A DNA stretch of 64,000 nt from Extensimonas soli (GCF_029211265.1 NZ_JARGEL010000010.1:44176-108175); one strand, 5' to 3'. Positions 48,208-61,245 are shown, counted from the first letter of the stretch. Numbers and translations are program-made. Notes: generated by a model from the sequence alone, not told the origin.

Positions 48208-49569
48208 ATGAACTTCCGAGACTCAGCCCCGGCTTTGTGGTTCCGGCTGCGGGGTATGTTCAATTTGAATGATCCCCGCTGGGGCCGCGGCGATGACAAG
48301 CCGCACGACGGCAACCGCCCCGACGCCGAGCGCCCACCGACGCCGCCGGGGCGTGGCCAGGGGCCGGGCCAGCCGCCCGACCTCGACGAGCTCTGGCGCG
48401 ACCTCAACCGCAAGCTCGGCAATCTGTTCGGCGGGCGCGGTGGCGCCGGCGGCAATGGCAAGGGGCCGGGGCGCACGGGCGGCGGCTTCACGCCCGACGG
48501 CAAGAGTGCGGGCCTGGGGCTGCTCGCGGGCGTCGTGTTCGTGATCTGGCTGGGCTCGGGCTTTTTCATCGTGCAGGAGGGCCAGCAGGCCGTCATCACG
48601 CGCTTCGGCAAATACCAGAGCACGGCCGGCGCGGGTTTCAACTGGCGCCTGCCCTACCCGATCGAGCGCCACGAATCCGTGTTTGTGACGCAGATGCGCT
48701 CTGTCGACGTGGGGCGCGACTCGGTCATCAAGAGCACGGGCCTGCGCGACTCGGCCATGCTGACCGAAGATGAGAACATCGTCGAGATCAAGTTCGCCGT
48801 GCAGTACCGCCTGAACGATGCGCGCGCCTGGCTGTTCGAGAGCCGCAACCCGGCCGACGCCGTGGTGCAGGCCGCCGAGACGGCCGTGCGCGAAGTCGTG
48901 GGCAAGATGCGCATGGACGCGGCGCTCTCCGAAGAGCGCGACCAGATCGCGCCGCGCGTGCGCAGCCTGATGCAGACCATTATTGACCGCTACAAGATCG
49001 GTGTGGAAGTCGTGGCGGTGAACCTGCAGCAAGGCGGTGTGCGCCCGCCCGAGCAGGTGCAGGCGGCATTCGACGACGTGCTCAAGGCCGGCCAGGAGCG
49101 CGAGCGCACCAAGAACGAGGCCCAGGCCTATGCCAATGACGTGGTGCCGCGTGCCGTCGGCACGGCCTCGCGCCTCAAGGAAGAGGCGCAGGGATACAAG
49201 GCGCGCATCGTCGCTCAGGCACAGGGCGACGCGCAGCGTTTTGCGTCCGTGCTCACCGAGTACCAGCGCGCGCCCCAGGTCACGCGCGACCGCCTTTATC
49301 TCGAGACCATGCAGCAGATCTACGGCAACGTGACCAAGGTGCTGGTCGATGCGCGCCAGGGCTCGAACCTGTTGTACCTGCCGCTCGACAAACTGCTGCA
49401 AAACACCGTGCCGGCAAGCCCGCCCGCCGAGGCGCCCGCAAGCGCGGCGTCGGGAGGCAGTTCCGCTGCGGGTGCGCCCGCCACGGGGTCGGCGCCGACC
49501 GCCAATTTCCCGAACGACAACAGCCGCGCGCGTGACCTCGGCCGCACGCGCGAGCGCGAATCCCGCTAG
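48208..49569 (+). CDS. hflK: FtsH-protease regulator HflK
   Basis: 453-residue SPFH-domain inner-membrane protein that with HflC encloses and regulates FtsH. A Gly/Pro-rich cytoplasmic N-terminus (about 15-95), one membrane helix (about 98-118) and a periplasmic SPFH domain (VQEGQQAVITRFGKY) are followed by a long coiled coil and a disordered Ala/Ser/Pro tail. ATG 48208 is chosen; 48256 (MFNLNDPRWG) is possible. hflC starts 11 bases later. Confidence 0.92.
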   Translation: MNFRDSAPALWFRLRGMFNLNDPRWGRGDDKPHDGNRPDAERPPTPPGRGQGPGQPPDLDELWRDLNRKLGNLFGGRGGAGGNGKGPGRTGGGFTPDGKSAGLGLLAGVVFVIWLGSGFFIVQEGQQAVITRFGKYQSTAGAGFNWRLPYPIERHESVFVTQMRSVDVGRDSVIKSTGLRDSAMLTEDENIVEIKFAVQYRLNDARAWLFESRNPADAVVQAAETAVREVVGKMRMDAALSEERDQIAPRVRSLMQTIIDRYKIGVEVVAVNLQQGGVRPPEQVQAAFDDVLKAGQERERTKNEAQAYANDVVPRAVGTASRLKEEAQGYKARIVAQAQGDAQRFASVLTEYQRAPQVTRDRLYLETMQQIYGNVTKVLVDARQGSNLLYLPLDKLLQNTVPASPPAEAPASAASGGSSAAGAPATGSAPTANFPNDNSRARDLGRTRERESR

Positions 49570-49580
49570 GAGCCGTCCCC

Positions 49581-50486
49581 GTGAACAGAGTCGGATTTAT
49601 CGCCGCGAGCGCCCTGATCGTGCTCGTTTTGTTGAGCTCCATGTTTTTCGTCGTGGACCAGCGCCAGTTCGGCATGGTGTATGCGTTCGGCCAGATCAAG
49701 GAGGTGATCACCGAGCCCGGCCTCCATGTCAAGCTGCCGCCGCCCTTCCAGAATGTGTCCTACCTCGACAAGCGCCTGCTCACGCTCGACAGCATGGACA
49801 CCGAGCCCATGCTCACGGCGGAAAAGCAGCGCGTGGTGATCGACTGGTACGTGCGCTGGCGCGTCTCGGAACCCACCGACTACATCCGCAACGTGGGTCT
49901 CGACGAAAACGCCGGCGCCCTGCAGCTCAACCGCGTGGTGCGCAACGCCTTCCAGGAAGAGATCAACAAGCGCACCGTCAAGGAGTTGCTCTCCTTGCAG
50001 CGCGAGGCGCTGATGGCCGACGTGAAAAAAGAGGTGATCGAAGCCGTGCGCGGCGCCAAGCCCTGGGGCATAGACGTGGTCGATGTGCGCATCACGCGGG
50101 TCGATTACGTCGAAGCCATCACCGAATCGGTGTACCGGCGCATGGAAGCGGAGCGCAAGCGCGTAGCGAATGAATTGCGCTCCACGGGCGCGGCCGAGGG
50201 CGAAAAAATTCGCGCCGACGCCGACCGCCAGCGCGAAATCACCATTGCCGGCGCCTACCGCGACGCGCAGAAAATCAAGGGCGAGGGCGACGCCGAGGCC
50301 GCGCGCATCTACGCCGAGGCGTTCGGCCGCGACCCGCAGTTCGCGCAGTTCTACCGCAGCCTCGAGGCGTACAAGGCGAGCTTCCACAACAAGAGCGACG
50401 TGCTCGTGCTCGACCCGGCCGCGTCTGACTTCTTCAAGGTCATGCGTGGCGGTGCAGGTGCGGTCGCCGCGCCCGCGCGTAAGTGA
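49581..50486 (+). CDS. hflC: FtsH-protease regulator HflC
   Basis: 301-residue SPFH partner of HflK. An N-terminal membrane helix (about 5-25, FIAASALIVLVLLSSMFFVV) is followed by the SPFH domain (VVDQRQFGMVYAFGQIKEV) and a coiled coil rich in Ala/Glu/Arg. Conserved VVDVRITRVDY and ERKRVANELRSTGAAEGEKI are visible. Length is near the usual value. Confidence 0.94.
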   Translation: MNRVGFIAASALIVLVLLSSMFFVVDQRQFGMVYAFGQIKEVITEPGLHVKLPPPFQNVSYLDKRLLTLDSMDTEPMLTAEKQRVVIDWYVRWRVSEPTDYIRNVGLDENAGALQLNRVVRNAFQEEINKRTVKELLSLQREALMADVKKEVIEAVRGAKPWGIDVVDVRITRVDYVEAITESVYRRMEAERKRVANELRSTGAAEGEKIRADADRQREITIAGAYRDAQKIKGEGDAEAARIYAEAFGRDPQFAQFYRSLEAYKASFHNKSDVLVLDPAASDFFKVMRGGAGAVAAPARK

Positions 50487-50519
50487 GTGTGGGCGTAGCG
50501 TTCGCCTGACGGGTGCAGC

Positions 50520-50699
50520 ATGTCGGATTCGCTGTGGACGGCGTTCGCGCTGGTGCTGGTGATCGAAGGGTTGCTGCCCTTTGCCGCGCCAGCGGCCTGG
50601 CGGCGTGTATTCCAGCAGGTGCTGGCCCTGCGTGATGGGCAGCTGCGCTTTTTCGGGCTGCTCAGCATTTTGCTGGGCCTGGCCTTGCTGGCACTCTGA
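50520..50699 (+). CDS. DUF2065 (YjeT-like) small membrane protein
   Basis: 59-residue protein with two membrane helices (about 7-23 and 43-59) around a basic loop (AAWRRVFQQVLALRDGQLR). Its position after hflKC and before purA matches the YjeT/DUF2065 gene of E. coli. The function is unknown. GGGTGCAGC precedes the ATG and gives no strong SD. Confidence 0.8.
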   Translation: MSDSLWTAFALVLVIEGLLPFAAPAAWRRVFQQVLALRDGQLRFFGLLSILLGLALLAL

Positions 50700-50732
50700 G
50701 ACAGGTGAAAACCAGCGGTCCATACAGCAGTT

Positions 50733-50762
50733 ACATGGCAGTCACATGGCGTTCACATGAGC
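50733..50762 (+). promoter_or_regulatory. Three ACATG direct repeats at 11-bp spacing upstream of hisZ
   Basis: ACATGGCAGTC, ACATGGCGTTC and ACATGAGCGCT begin at 50733, 50744 and 50755. The helical-turn spacing suggests an operator. TAGAAT at 50784-50789 is a plausible -10 just downstream. Confidence 0.4.
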
Positions 50763-50816
50763 GCTCCACGCACGGCCTGCCGGTAGAATCCTTTTTTTAA
50801 CCAAGTACCCCTTCCC

Positions 50817-52004
50817 ATGTCCGCCTGGCTGTTGCCGGATCACATTGCCGACGTCCTGCCGTCCGAAGCCCGGCATATCGAGGAGCTGCGCCGCGACCTG
50901 CTCGACACCGCGCGCAGCTACGGCTACGAGCTCGTCATCCCGCCGCTGGTGGAGCACCTCGACTCCCTGCTCACGGGCACGGGCGAGGCGCTCGGCCTGC
51001 AGACCTTCAAGCTCGTCGATCAGCTCTCGGGCCGCAGCCTCGGCGTGCGTGCCGACACCACGCCGCAGGTCGCGCGCATCGATGCGCACTTGCTCAACCG
51101 CCTTGGCGTCACGCGCCTGTGCTACTGCGGTTCGGTGCTGCACACGCGCCCCGACAAGCCGCACGCCACGCGCGAGCCGCTGCAGTTCGGCGCCGAAATC
51201 TACGGCCACGCGGGCCAGGAGGCCGACCTCGAGGTGCTGCAGCTGGCGCTCGCGTGCCTGCGCGTGGCGCAGGTGCAGCAGTTGCAGATCGACCTCGCCG
51301 ACGTGCGCATCGTGCACAGCCTGCTTGCGGACGTGCCGCATGATGCCGCGCTGCTGCAAAGAATCCACGCCGCGCTCGCCGCCAAGGATGCGGCTGAACT
51401 GGCCGCGCTCACGCGCGACTTTCCGCCCTGCGCGCGCGAGGGGCTGCGCGCGCTGCCCCAGTTGTACGGCGATGCCGCCGTTTTGCTTGAAGCAGAAAAA
51501 GCCCTGCAAGGCGCACCAGGACTGCATGGGCTGCTATCAGGATTGCGCTGGCTGGGCGAGCGCCTGCACGGCGTGCGCGTGAGCTACGACTTGGCCGACC
51601 TGCGCGGTTATGCCTACTACAGCGGCATGCGCTTCGGCATCTATACCCCCGGCGCGAGCGATGCGCTCGTGCGCGGCGGGCGCTATGACGAAGTGGGCGC
51701 GGTGTTCGGGCGCAACCGGCCCGCCGTGGGCTTCAGCCTGGACTTGAAGCAGCTCGTCGCCGTCGTGCCGCCGCACGCGCCCAAGGCGGCCATCCGCGCG
51801 CCCTGGGACGAGTCGCACGACGTGCACGCCGCCATCGCCGCGCTGCGCCAGGCGGGGGAAACCGTGGTCTGCGTGCTGCCCGGACACGAGAGCGAGGTCG
51901 ATGAATTCCACTGCGACCGCGAACTGGTGCACGTGGCCGGCGCATGGCGCGTGCAAACCCTGGGTCCGGCAGCGTCGGCTGACGGGGGCTCCCTCAAGAA
52001 CTGA
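50817..52004 (+). CDS. hisZ: ATP phosphoribosyltransferase regulatory subunit HisZ
   Basis: 395-residue paralogue of histidyl-tRNA synthetase catalytic domains that, with short-form HisG, makes the first enzyme of histidine synthesis. Class II motifs are recognisable (motif 2-like [21 protein letters not shown], motif 3-like [20 protein letters not shown]) without an anticodon-binding domain. hisG is not in this window. A low-GC patch (51481-51541) resembles the AT-richer module read in reverse. purA follows after 12 bases. Confidence 0.93.
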   Translation: MSAWLLPDHIADVLPSEARHIEELRRDLLDTARSYGYELVIPPLVEHLDSLLTGTGEALGLQTFKLVDQLSGRSLGVRADTTPQVARIDAHLLNRLGVTRLCYCGSVLHTRPDKPHATREPLQFGAEIYGHAGQEADLEVLQLALACLRVAQVQQLQIDLADVRIVHSLLADVPHDAALLQRIHAALAAKDAAELAALTRDFPPCAREGLRALPQLYGDAAVLLEAEKALQGAPGLHGLLSGLRWLGERLHGVRVSYDLADLRGYAYYSGMRFGIYTPGASDALVRGGRYDEVGAVFGRNRPAVGFSLDLKQLVAVVPPHAPKAAIRAPWDESHDVHAAIAALRQAGETVVCVLPGHESEVDEFHCDRELVHVAGAWRVQTLGPAASADGGSLKN

Positions 52005-53393
<1,389 letters not shown>

Positions 53394-53432
53394 GCCCCAT
53401 CGGATGAAAACTTTCGGCCCAGGAGTTTTGAC

Positions 53433-53957
53433 ATGCTGACCGAAGACGGCAAGCACCTGTATGTGAGCTACGACGAGTACCACGGCCTCATCGAAAAGCT
53501 CGCGCTCAAGATTTACCAGTCGGGCTGGGAGTTCGACACCATCCTGTGCCTTGCACGCGGCGGGCTGCGCCCCGGCGACATCCTGAGCCGCATCTTCGAC
53601 AGACCGCTGGCCATCATGTCCACGAGCTCCTACCGCGCCGAGGCAGGCACGGTGCAGGGGCATCTCGACATTGCGCGCTACATCACCACGCCGCAGGGCG
53701 AAATCGCCGGGCGCGTGTTGCTCGTCGATGATCTGGCCGATTCCGGCCAGACGCTCGCGGCCGTGATGGCGCGGCTCAAAGTGAACTACCAGCCCATCAC
53801 CGAACTGCGCAGCGCCGTGATCTGGACCAAGGGCGTGTCCAAATTCACGCCCGATTATTCGGTCGAATTCCTGCCCACCAACCCCTGGATTCACCAGCCG
53901 TTCGAGGCCTACGACAGCATGGGGCCCGAAAAACTGCTCGAAAAATGGCAGGTTTGA
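53433..53957 (+). CDS. Type I phosphoribosyltransferase (purine-type)
   Basis: 174-residue PRTase. The PRPP-binding motif VLLVDDLADSGQTLAAV is at about residues 92-108, and the N-terminal loop CLARGGLRPGDIL and tail WIHQPFE resemble xanthine/guanine (Gpt-like) enzymes. It lies 39 bases after purA with an AGGAG SD, so purine salvage is a reasonable but unproven role. Substrate specificity cannot be read from the sequence. Confidence 0.85.
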   Translation: MLTEDGKHLYVSYDEYHGLIEKLALKIYQSGWEFDTILCLARGGLRPGDILSRIFDRPLAIMSTSSYRAEAGTVQGHLDIARYITTPQGEIAGRVLLVDDLADSGQTLAAVMARLKVNYQPITELRSAVIWTKGVSKFTPDYSVEFLPTNPWIHQPFEAYDSMGPEKLLEKWQV

Positions 53958-53989
53958 GCCCAGCAGGTATGAGCCTATCCTGCGCGCGT

Positions 53990-54020
53990 TTGCACGCAAA
54001 AACCTGCAGCCGCCTATACT
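53990..54020 (+). promoter_or_regulatory. Promoter of the thiC transcript
   Basis: TTGCAC (53990-53995) and TATACT (54015-54020), 19 bases apart, just upstream of the TPP riboswitch. Confidence 0.55.
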
Positions 54021-54027
54021 CACCTTT

Positions 54028-56245
<2,218 letters not shown>

Positions 56246-56270
56246 AGCTGAGCCTTTGCGCCGCGCGGCT

Positions 56271-56432
56271 AGTGCAGTGTTCGACGCTATCTGCGACATA
56301 AAACCGCGTCTTTTCGGCCCGGGCCGCGTTGCAAATCCTCGCGATACCACCCGGTATCGCTGCGGTTTGCGCCTTTCCCAGACCAAAAATTCATCGGTTT
56401 TATTTGTCGCATCAAGCGTCAAACACTGCACT
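56271..56432. repeat. Second palindromic (MITE-like) element, 162 bp
   Basis: Inverted ends of about 37 bp begin AGTGCAGTGTT and continue GACGCT...TGCGACA and TAAAACCG on both arms with few mismatches. The centre folds further: GCGATACC/GGTATCGC, flanking GCAAA/TTTGC, and CGGCCCGGGCCG. It is unrelated to the CTAG element 25 bp upstream. It contains no coding sequence. It lies between thiC and the convergent chemoreceptor gene, and its flanks show no clear target duplication. Confidence 0.8.
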
Positions 56433-56452
56433 TGCGTAGCGGGCTCTCGGCC

Positions 56453-58099
56453 TCAGACCCCGGCGAGCCGCAGCGGCTGGCGCTGGGCGAGCCGGGCAGA
56501 GGGTACGTCGTCGCCCGGCAGCTCAGAGACCCCTGGCAGCACGAAGCGGCTGATCAGGCCCGCTAGTTCCTGCGCCTGGCCGTGCAGGCTGGCCGCGGCG
56601 GCGGCGGATTCTTCGACCAGGGCCGAGTTCTGCTGCGTCATGCGGTCGAGCTGCGCCACGGCGCTGTGGATCTGGCCGATGTCGTGGTGCTGGGCCTGCG
56701 TGCCGGCGTTGATTTCGGCCATCATCGTCGCGGCCTGCTCGATCGCGCCGACGATGCGCTGCATGGCGCTGCCCGCGGCGGCGGCGAGCTCTGAGCCCGC
56801 TTGTACGCGCTCGGTCGAGCTGCCGATCAGGGCCTTGATCTCACGCGCGGCCTCGGCCGAGCGCGTGGCCAGTTGGCGCACTTCGGTCGCCACGACGGCA
56901 AAACCGCGGCCATGTTCGCCGGCGCGCGCGGCTTCCACGGCCGCGTTGAGTGCGAGGATGTTGGTCTGGAAGGCAATGCCGTCGATCACGCCGGTGATGT
57001 CTGCGATCTTGCTGGAGGCCTGGTGGATGCCTTGCATCGTGGTCACCATTTGCGTGACCACGCTGCCGCCTTGCTGTGCCTGGTGCGCGGCGTGGCTTGC
57101 CATTTCCTGCGCGCGTTCGGCGGCGGCAGCCGCCTGCGTGACGCGTGCCGTCAGTTGTTCGAGCGCTGCCGCCGTCTGCTGCAGGTTCGCTGCGGTGGCT
57201 TCGGTGCGGCTGGAGAGATCCGCGTTGCCGCTCGCGATTTCCGAGGACGCCGTGCGTATGTTCTGCGCTGACTGGCGCACCTGCGTGACCAGCGCGCGCA
57301 GCGCGTCCTGCATCACGGCGAGCGCGCCCAGCATGCGCCCGGCCTCGTCGTGCTCGTGGCCGCTGATTTCTTGGCCCAAATCGAGCCGCGCCACGCGCTC
57401 GGCCGTGGCGCCCGCGAGCGCAATGGGGTGGGTGATGCGGCGCACCAGCCACAGCGCGAGCAGGCCGCCGAGTAGCAGCGCAAGCGCACTGAAGGCGAAC
57501 AATGCCCCACGCGCCAGCGCGCTCAGGCGATCGACCTGTGCGGCGGCGATGTCGATGGCCTTGCGCTGCGCCTTGCTCAGCGTTTCGAGCGCGCTCAGCA
57601 GGGCTTGGGACGTGGGCAGAAAGCGCTCGCCATACACCTTGCGTATGCGCTCGGTGAAGTTCGAGTCGCGCGCGGCCACGAGTTCGGCGCGTGCCTGGGC
57701 AAAGTCTTTGCCCGCGGCTTCGATGCGCGCGAGCAGGGCGCGCTCGTCGGTGCTTTGCAGGCGCTGGCCCAACTGCTTCAGGAGCGTTTCGTACTGCTGC
57801 TGCGTGCCGGCGATGTCCGCGCCCAGCACGTCGCTGACCTCGGGCTCGGAGCTCAGGGAAATGGCTTTGTAGCGCTCGGCGTTGATGGCTTGCAAGCGGA
57901 AGGCATCGGCCACCAGGCGCTCGTTGCCTATGTGGTAGCGCACCATGTGCTCGGTGGCGCTGCGGATCTGCAGCAGCGACCAGATGCCTATGGCAGTGCC
58001 CATCAGCGCCAGCAACAGCACTGCCGCAAAGGCCCACAGCAGTCGTCGACCCAGGCCGCCCTGTGGTTTTGCGGGGATGCGGGAAGAATCATTTTGCAT
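56453..58099 (-). CDS. Methyl-accepting chemotaxis protein
   Basis: 548-residue Tar/Tsr-type transducer. TM1 (about 20-42), a periplasmic four-helix-bundle ligand domain (about 43-195), TM2 (about 197-217), a HAMP domain (about 218-270) and the cytoplasmic signalling hairpin, with the highly conserved tip [20 protein letters not shown]. The tail lacks a CheR-binding NWETF-type pentapeptide. The ligand cannot be predicted. No other chemotaxis gene is nearby. It is convergent with thiC. Confidence 0.92.
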   Translation of the reverse strand: MQNDSSRIPAKPQGGLGRRLLWAFAAVLLLALMGTAIGIWSLLQIRSATEHMVRYHIGNERLVADAFRLQAINAERYKAISLSSEPEVSDVLGADIAGTQQQYETLLKQLGQRLQSTDERALLARIEAAGKDFAQARAELVAARDSNFTERIRKVYGERFLPTSQALLSALETLSKAQRKAIDIAAAQVDRLSALARGALFAFSALALLLGGLLALWLVRRITHPIALAGATAERVARLDLGQEISGHEHDEAGRMLGALAVMQDALRALVTQVRQSAQNIRTASSEIASGNADLSSRTEATAANLQQTAAALEQLTARVTQAAAAAERAQEMASHAAHQAQQGGSVVTQMVTTMQGIHQASSKIADITGVIDGIAFQTNILALNAAVEAARAGEHGRGFAVVATEVRQLATRSAEAAREIKALIGSSTERVQAGSELAAAAGSAMQRIVGAIEQAATMMAEINAGTQAQHHDIGQIHSAVAQLDRMTQQNSALVEESAAAAASLHGQAQELAGLISRFVLPGVSELPGDDVPSARLAQRQPLRLAGV

Positions 58100-58235
58100 G
58101 GTAGGGAACGAAAAAAGGATGCCGCCGCGGCGGGAATGGGCGCGCAGGGCGCTGTCGGTCAGGATTGTCGATCCTGGCTTGGGGGGCGCATCTTACTGGT
58201 TGTTTGTGACGAAATGTTTGTGGCGGATTGGTTTT

Positions 58236-58544
58236 TCAGTCATCGAGCGGTGCGAGCCCATGACGTAGGCGTGCGCGGGCGCAGGCGGCGCTGCCGGCTG
58301 TGAACTCCTGACAAGGGGCAGGGCGCCATTCGTAGATGCCGCAGGTCGTTTGCACGCCGACGCTGCCGCAAAGCGCAGCGCAGCGTGTGGGGACGTGGTC
58401 GGTGCCGCGCATGCGGTAGGTGCTGGCGTTGACTTCCACCGCCAGGCCATCGGGTACCGTGCCGCCTTTGGATAGCAGTTCGTGCACGGCAAAATCTACG
58501 CGGAAGCAGGCGCAGCAGGCGCCACAGTGCAGGCAGGGGTTCAT
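58236..58544 (-). CDS. YkgJ-family cysteine-cluster protein
   Basis: 102-residue member of the YkgJ/UPF0153 family. The N-terminal CLHCGACCACF and later cysteines (RCAALCG, TTCGIYEWRPAPCQEF) form the CxxCxxCC...C cluster thought to bind zinc or an iron-sulfur centre. Function is unknown. It lies between the chemoreceptor (same strand) and the divergent feo operon. Confidence 0.85.
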   Translation of the reverse strand: MNPCLHCGACCACFRVDFAVHELLSKGGTVPDGLAVEVNASTYRMRGTDHVPTRCAALCGSVGVQTTCGIYEWRPAPCQEFTAGSAACARARLRHGLAPLDD

Positions 58545-58590
58545 GGGGCAGCGATGGATGGGGGGCGAGATTGTGCAACGAGTGATGGCC

Positions 58591-58640
58591 TGGGCGAAAC
58601 AGGGCGAAGCAGGACGAAGCAGGACGAAGCAGGACGAAGT
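58591..58640. repeat. 10-bp tandem repeat upstream of the feo operon
   Basis: Five units of AGGACGAAGC (the first, TGGGCGAAAC, and second, AGGGCGAAGC, diverged). It ends 32 bases before the Fur box. The period is one helical turn. Confidence 0.8.
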
Positions 58641-58672
58641 AGACCGGCACAGACCCGTGTCTGCGGTGCTAG

Positions 58673-58692
58673 AATGAGAATAAATATCATTT
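58673..58692 (+). promoter_or_regulatory. Fur box of the feo operon
   Basis: AATGAGAATAAATATCATTT, close to the 19-bp Fur consensus (GATAATGATAATCATTATC half-site pattern). It lies 16 bases before feoA, so iron-bound Fur is expected to repress ferrous iron uptake. Confidence 0.8.
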
Positions 58693-58708
58693 GTCGGATG
58701 ACCGTGTC

Positions 58709-59035
58709 ATGACCTCGACGAAACAAAGCCTTGCTGCCCCCCTCTGCGTTGCTGCGCGTGACGGTGTCGCCTTGACCGAAGCGGTGGGCCTGGACGTGCT
58801 CGCCAAAGGGATGTGTGCCGAAGTCGTGGCGCTGCAGCCGGCGCGCGACGACGAGGAGCGCGATGTGCTGCTGCGCCTGATGGAACTCGGCTTTCTGCCC
58901 GGCGAGCCCGTGCGGGTGTTGGCGCGGGGCTTTCCGGCAGGCGATCCGCTGGCCGTGCGCGTGGGGCAGGCGACCTTCGCGCTGCGCCGCCCCGAGGCCG
59001 CGTTGGTGCGCGTGCGGCCGGAGCCAACGCCATGA
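58709..59035 (+). CDS. feoA: Ferrous iron transport protein A
   Basis: 108-residue FeoA with an SH3-like domain in the second half (LLRLMELGFLPGEPVRVLARG, about 49-69). FeoA is a small cytoplasmic partner of FeoB. The N-terminal extension of about 35 residues is longer than in E. coli FeoA (75). ATG 58709 is used. It overlaps feoB by ATGA and is preceded by a Fur box. Confidence 0.9.
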   Translation: MTSTKQSLAAPLCVAARDGVALTEAVGLDVLAKGMCAEVVALQPARDDEERDVLLRLMELGFLPGEPVRVLARGFPAGDPLAVRVGQATFALRRPEAALVRVRPEPTP

Positions 59036-60957
59036 CCAGTGCCGCCACTGCTGCGCATACCGATCTGAGCAAGGAGGCGCGCGACTTGCGCATCGCGCTG
59101 CTGGGCAACCCCAATTGCGGCAAGACGGCGCTCTTCAATCTGCTGACCGGCGCGCGCCAGAAGGTGGCGAATTACGCGGGCGTGACGGTGGAGCGCAAGG
59201 AGGGGCTGCTGCGCACGCCGGGCGGGCGGCGCGTGCAGGTGCTCGACCTGCCGGGCACCTACAGCCTGGACGCGCACAGCCTCGACGAGGCCGTGACCTG
59301 CGACATCATCCTCGGGCGCCGTGCCGACGCGCCGCGCCCCGATGTGCTCGTGTGCGTGACCGACGCCACGCACCTGCGCTTGAACCTGCACTTGGTGCTC
59401 GAAGTGCGCGCGCTCGGTTTGCCCGCGGTGCTGGTGCTCAACATGAGCGACGTGGCGCAGCGCCAGGGCATAGCGATCGACCGCGACGCGCTCGCGCGCG
59501 AGCTCGGCATGCCCGTGCTCGCGGCGGTGGGCGTGCGCCAGGACGGGGCGCGCGAGCTGCTGCAGTGGCTGGACACCGTCGCCGCTGCGCCCCAGGCCAT
59601 GGCGCCGCAGCCCGTGCCGCCGGCGCTCGCGGCCTTGCCCGCAGACCCGGCGCAGCGCGTGCTCGCCATGCACCAGGAGGTGCGGCGCATCCTTGCGCTG
59701 GCGGTGCGCGCGCCCGCGCAGACCTTGCAGCTGGACGACCGCATCGACGCCGTGGTGCTGCACCCGTTGTGGGGCATGCTGCTGCTCGCGGTGACGCTGT
59801 TTTTGATGTTCCAGGCGGTGTTCAGCTGGGCGCAGTGGCCCATGGACGCGATCGAGGGCGGCGTGGCCTGGCTTGCCGACACCGTGCGCGCGCACATGGC
59901 GCCCGGCCCTTTGCGCAGCCTGCTCGCCGACGGCGTGCTCAGCGGGGCGGGCAGCGTGCTGGTGTTTTTGCCGCAGATATTGATCTTGTTCCTGTTCATC
60001 CTCGCGCTCGAGGATTCGGGCTACCTGCCGCGCGCGGCCTTTTTGCTCGACCGCCTGATGGGCAAGGTGGGGCTGTCGGGGCGCTCGTTCATCCCGCTGC
60101 TGTCGAGCTTTGCCTGCGCCGTGCCCGGCGTGATGGCGACGCGCTCGATCACGCACTGGCGCGACCGGCTCGTGACCATCATGATCGCGCCGCTCATGAC
60201 CTGCTCGGCCCGGCTGCCGGTGTACGCGCTGCTGATCGGCGCCTTCATCCCCGCGCGCAGCGTGGGCGGCGTCTTCAACCTGCAGGGGCTGGTGCTGTTT
60301 GCGCTCTACGTGGGCGGCATCGTGAGCGCCATGGCCGTGGCGGCGCTCGCGCAGTGGGCGCGCCGCAACCCGCGGCCCACGCCTTTGCTCATGGAGCTGC
60401 CGGCCTACCGCTGGCCCAGCCTGCGCAGCCTGGCGTTCGGGCTGTACGAGCGCGCGCTGATCTTTCTGCGCCGCGTGGGCGGCATCATTTTGGCCGTGTC
60501 CATCCTGCTGTGGTTCCTTTCCTCATACCCGGCGCCGCCCGCGGGGGCTGCGGGCGCTGCGATCGAATACAGCATTGCCGGGCGCCTGGGCCGGCTGCTT
60601 GAGCCGCTCGTGGCGCCTATCGGCTTTCACTGGCAGATCGCCGTGGCGCTGGTGCCGGGCATGGCTGCGCGCGAAGTGGCCGTGAGCGCGCTCGGCACGG
60701 TGTATGCGCTTTCGGCCACGGGCGATGACGTGGCCGCGCAGCTCGGCCCGGTGCTTGCGCAGGATTGGTCGCTGGCGACGGCGCTCGCACTGCTCGTGTG
60801 GTACGTGTTCGCGCCACAGTGCATCTCCACGCTCGCGGCGGTGCGGCGTGAGACGAATGGCTGGCGCTATCCCTTGATCCTGGCGGGTTACCTGTTCGCG
60901 CTCGCCTACGTCGCGAGCTTCATCACGTACCGCGTGGCGCTGGTCTTGGGAGGGTAG
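59032..60957 (+). CDS. feoB: Ferrous iron transporter FeoB
   Basis: 641-residue GTP-dependent Fe2+ transporter. The N-terminal G domain has GNPNCGKT (25-32), the switch GVTVERKEG, DLPGTYSL, and a variant NMSD in place of NKxD. A helical GDI-like region follows, then the membrane domain with two Gate motifs (GVMATRSI and the C-terminal VPGMAAREVAVSALGTVY). It is shorter than E. coli FeoB (773), as in other Comamonadaceae. It overlaps feoA and is followed by a small Cys-rich protein 3 bases later. Confidence 0.95.
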   Translation: MTSAATAAHTDLSKEARDLRIALLGNPNCGKTALFNLLTGARQKVANYAGVTVERKEGLLRTPGGRRVQVLDLPGTYSLDAHSLDEAVTCDIILGRRADAPRPDVLVCVTDATHLRLNLHLVLEVRALGLPAVLVLNMSDVAQRQGIAIDRDALARELGMPVLAAVGVRQDGARELLQWLDTVAAAPQAMAPQPVPPALAALPADPAQRVLAMHQEVRRILALAVRAPAQTLQLDDRIDAVVLHPLWGMLLLAVTLFLMFQAVFSWAQWPMDAIEGGVAWLADTVRAHMAPGPLRSLLADGVLSGAGSVLVFLPQILILFLFILALEDSGYLPRAAFLLDRLMGKVGLSGRSFIPLLSSFACAVPGVMATRSITHWRDRLVTIMIAPLMTCSARLPVYALLIGAFIPARSVGGVFNLQGLVLFALYVGGIVSAMAVAALAQWARRNPRPTPLLMELPAYRWPSLRSLAFGLYERALIFLRRVGGIILAVSILLWFLSSYPAPPAGAAGAAIEYSIAGRLGRLLEPLVAPIGFHWQIAVALVPGMAAREVAVSALGTVYALSATGDDVAAQLGPVLAQDWSLATALALLVWYVFAPQCISTLAAVRRETNGWRYPLILAGYLFALAYVASFITYRVALVLGG

Positions 60958-60960
60958 GGT

Positions 60961-61245
60961 ATGTGGCAACAAGTCTTGAGCGTCGCGCTCGTCGCGCTGG
61001 CGCTGGCCTTTGTGCTGTGGCGCTGGCTGCCTGCCGGCTGGCGTGCGCGTCTGGCGCGCCTGCACCCGCGCCTGGCGCGTGCGCTGCCGGCGCCGTCCGG
61101 CTGCGGCGGGTGCAGCAGTTGCGCGCCGGGCTGCGCGAGCACGCGCAACGAGGCCGCCCAGCCGCCCGCTGGCGCAGCGCAGGAAGCCGTGGTGCAGATG
61201 CCGCGCTCGCGCCGGGCGCAGGCTGGGCCGTCGACGCACGCATGA
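60961..61245 (+). CDS. Small FeoB-associated cysteine-rich membrane protein
   Basis: 94-residue protein starting 3 bases after feoB. One N-terminal membrane helix (about 4-20), a basic segment, then the cysteine cluster GCGGCSSCAPGC (about 47-58) and a hydrophilic tail. The topology matches small proteins that replace FeoC next to feoB (DUF6587- or FeoB-associated Cys-rich type). The cysteines could bind iron. It has no resemblance to classical FeoC. Confidence 0.75.
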   Translation: MWQQVLSVALVALALAFVLWRWLPAGWRARLARLHPRLARALPAPSGCGGCSSCAPGCASTRNEAAQPPAGAAQEAVVQMPRSRRAQAGPSTHA

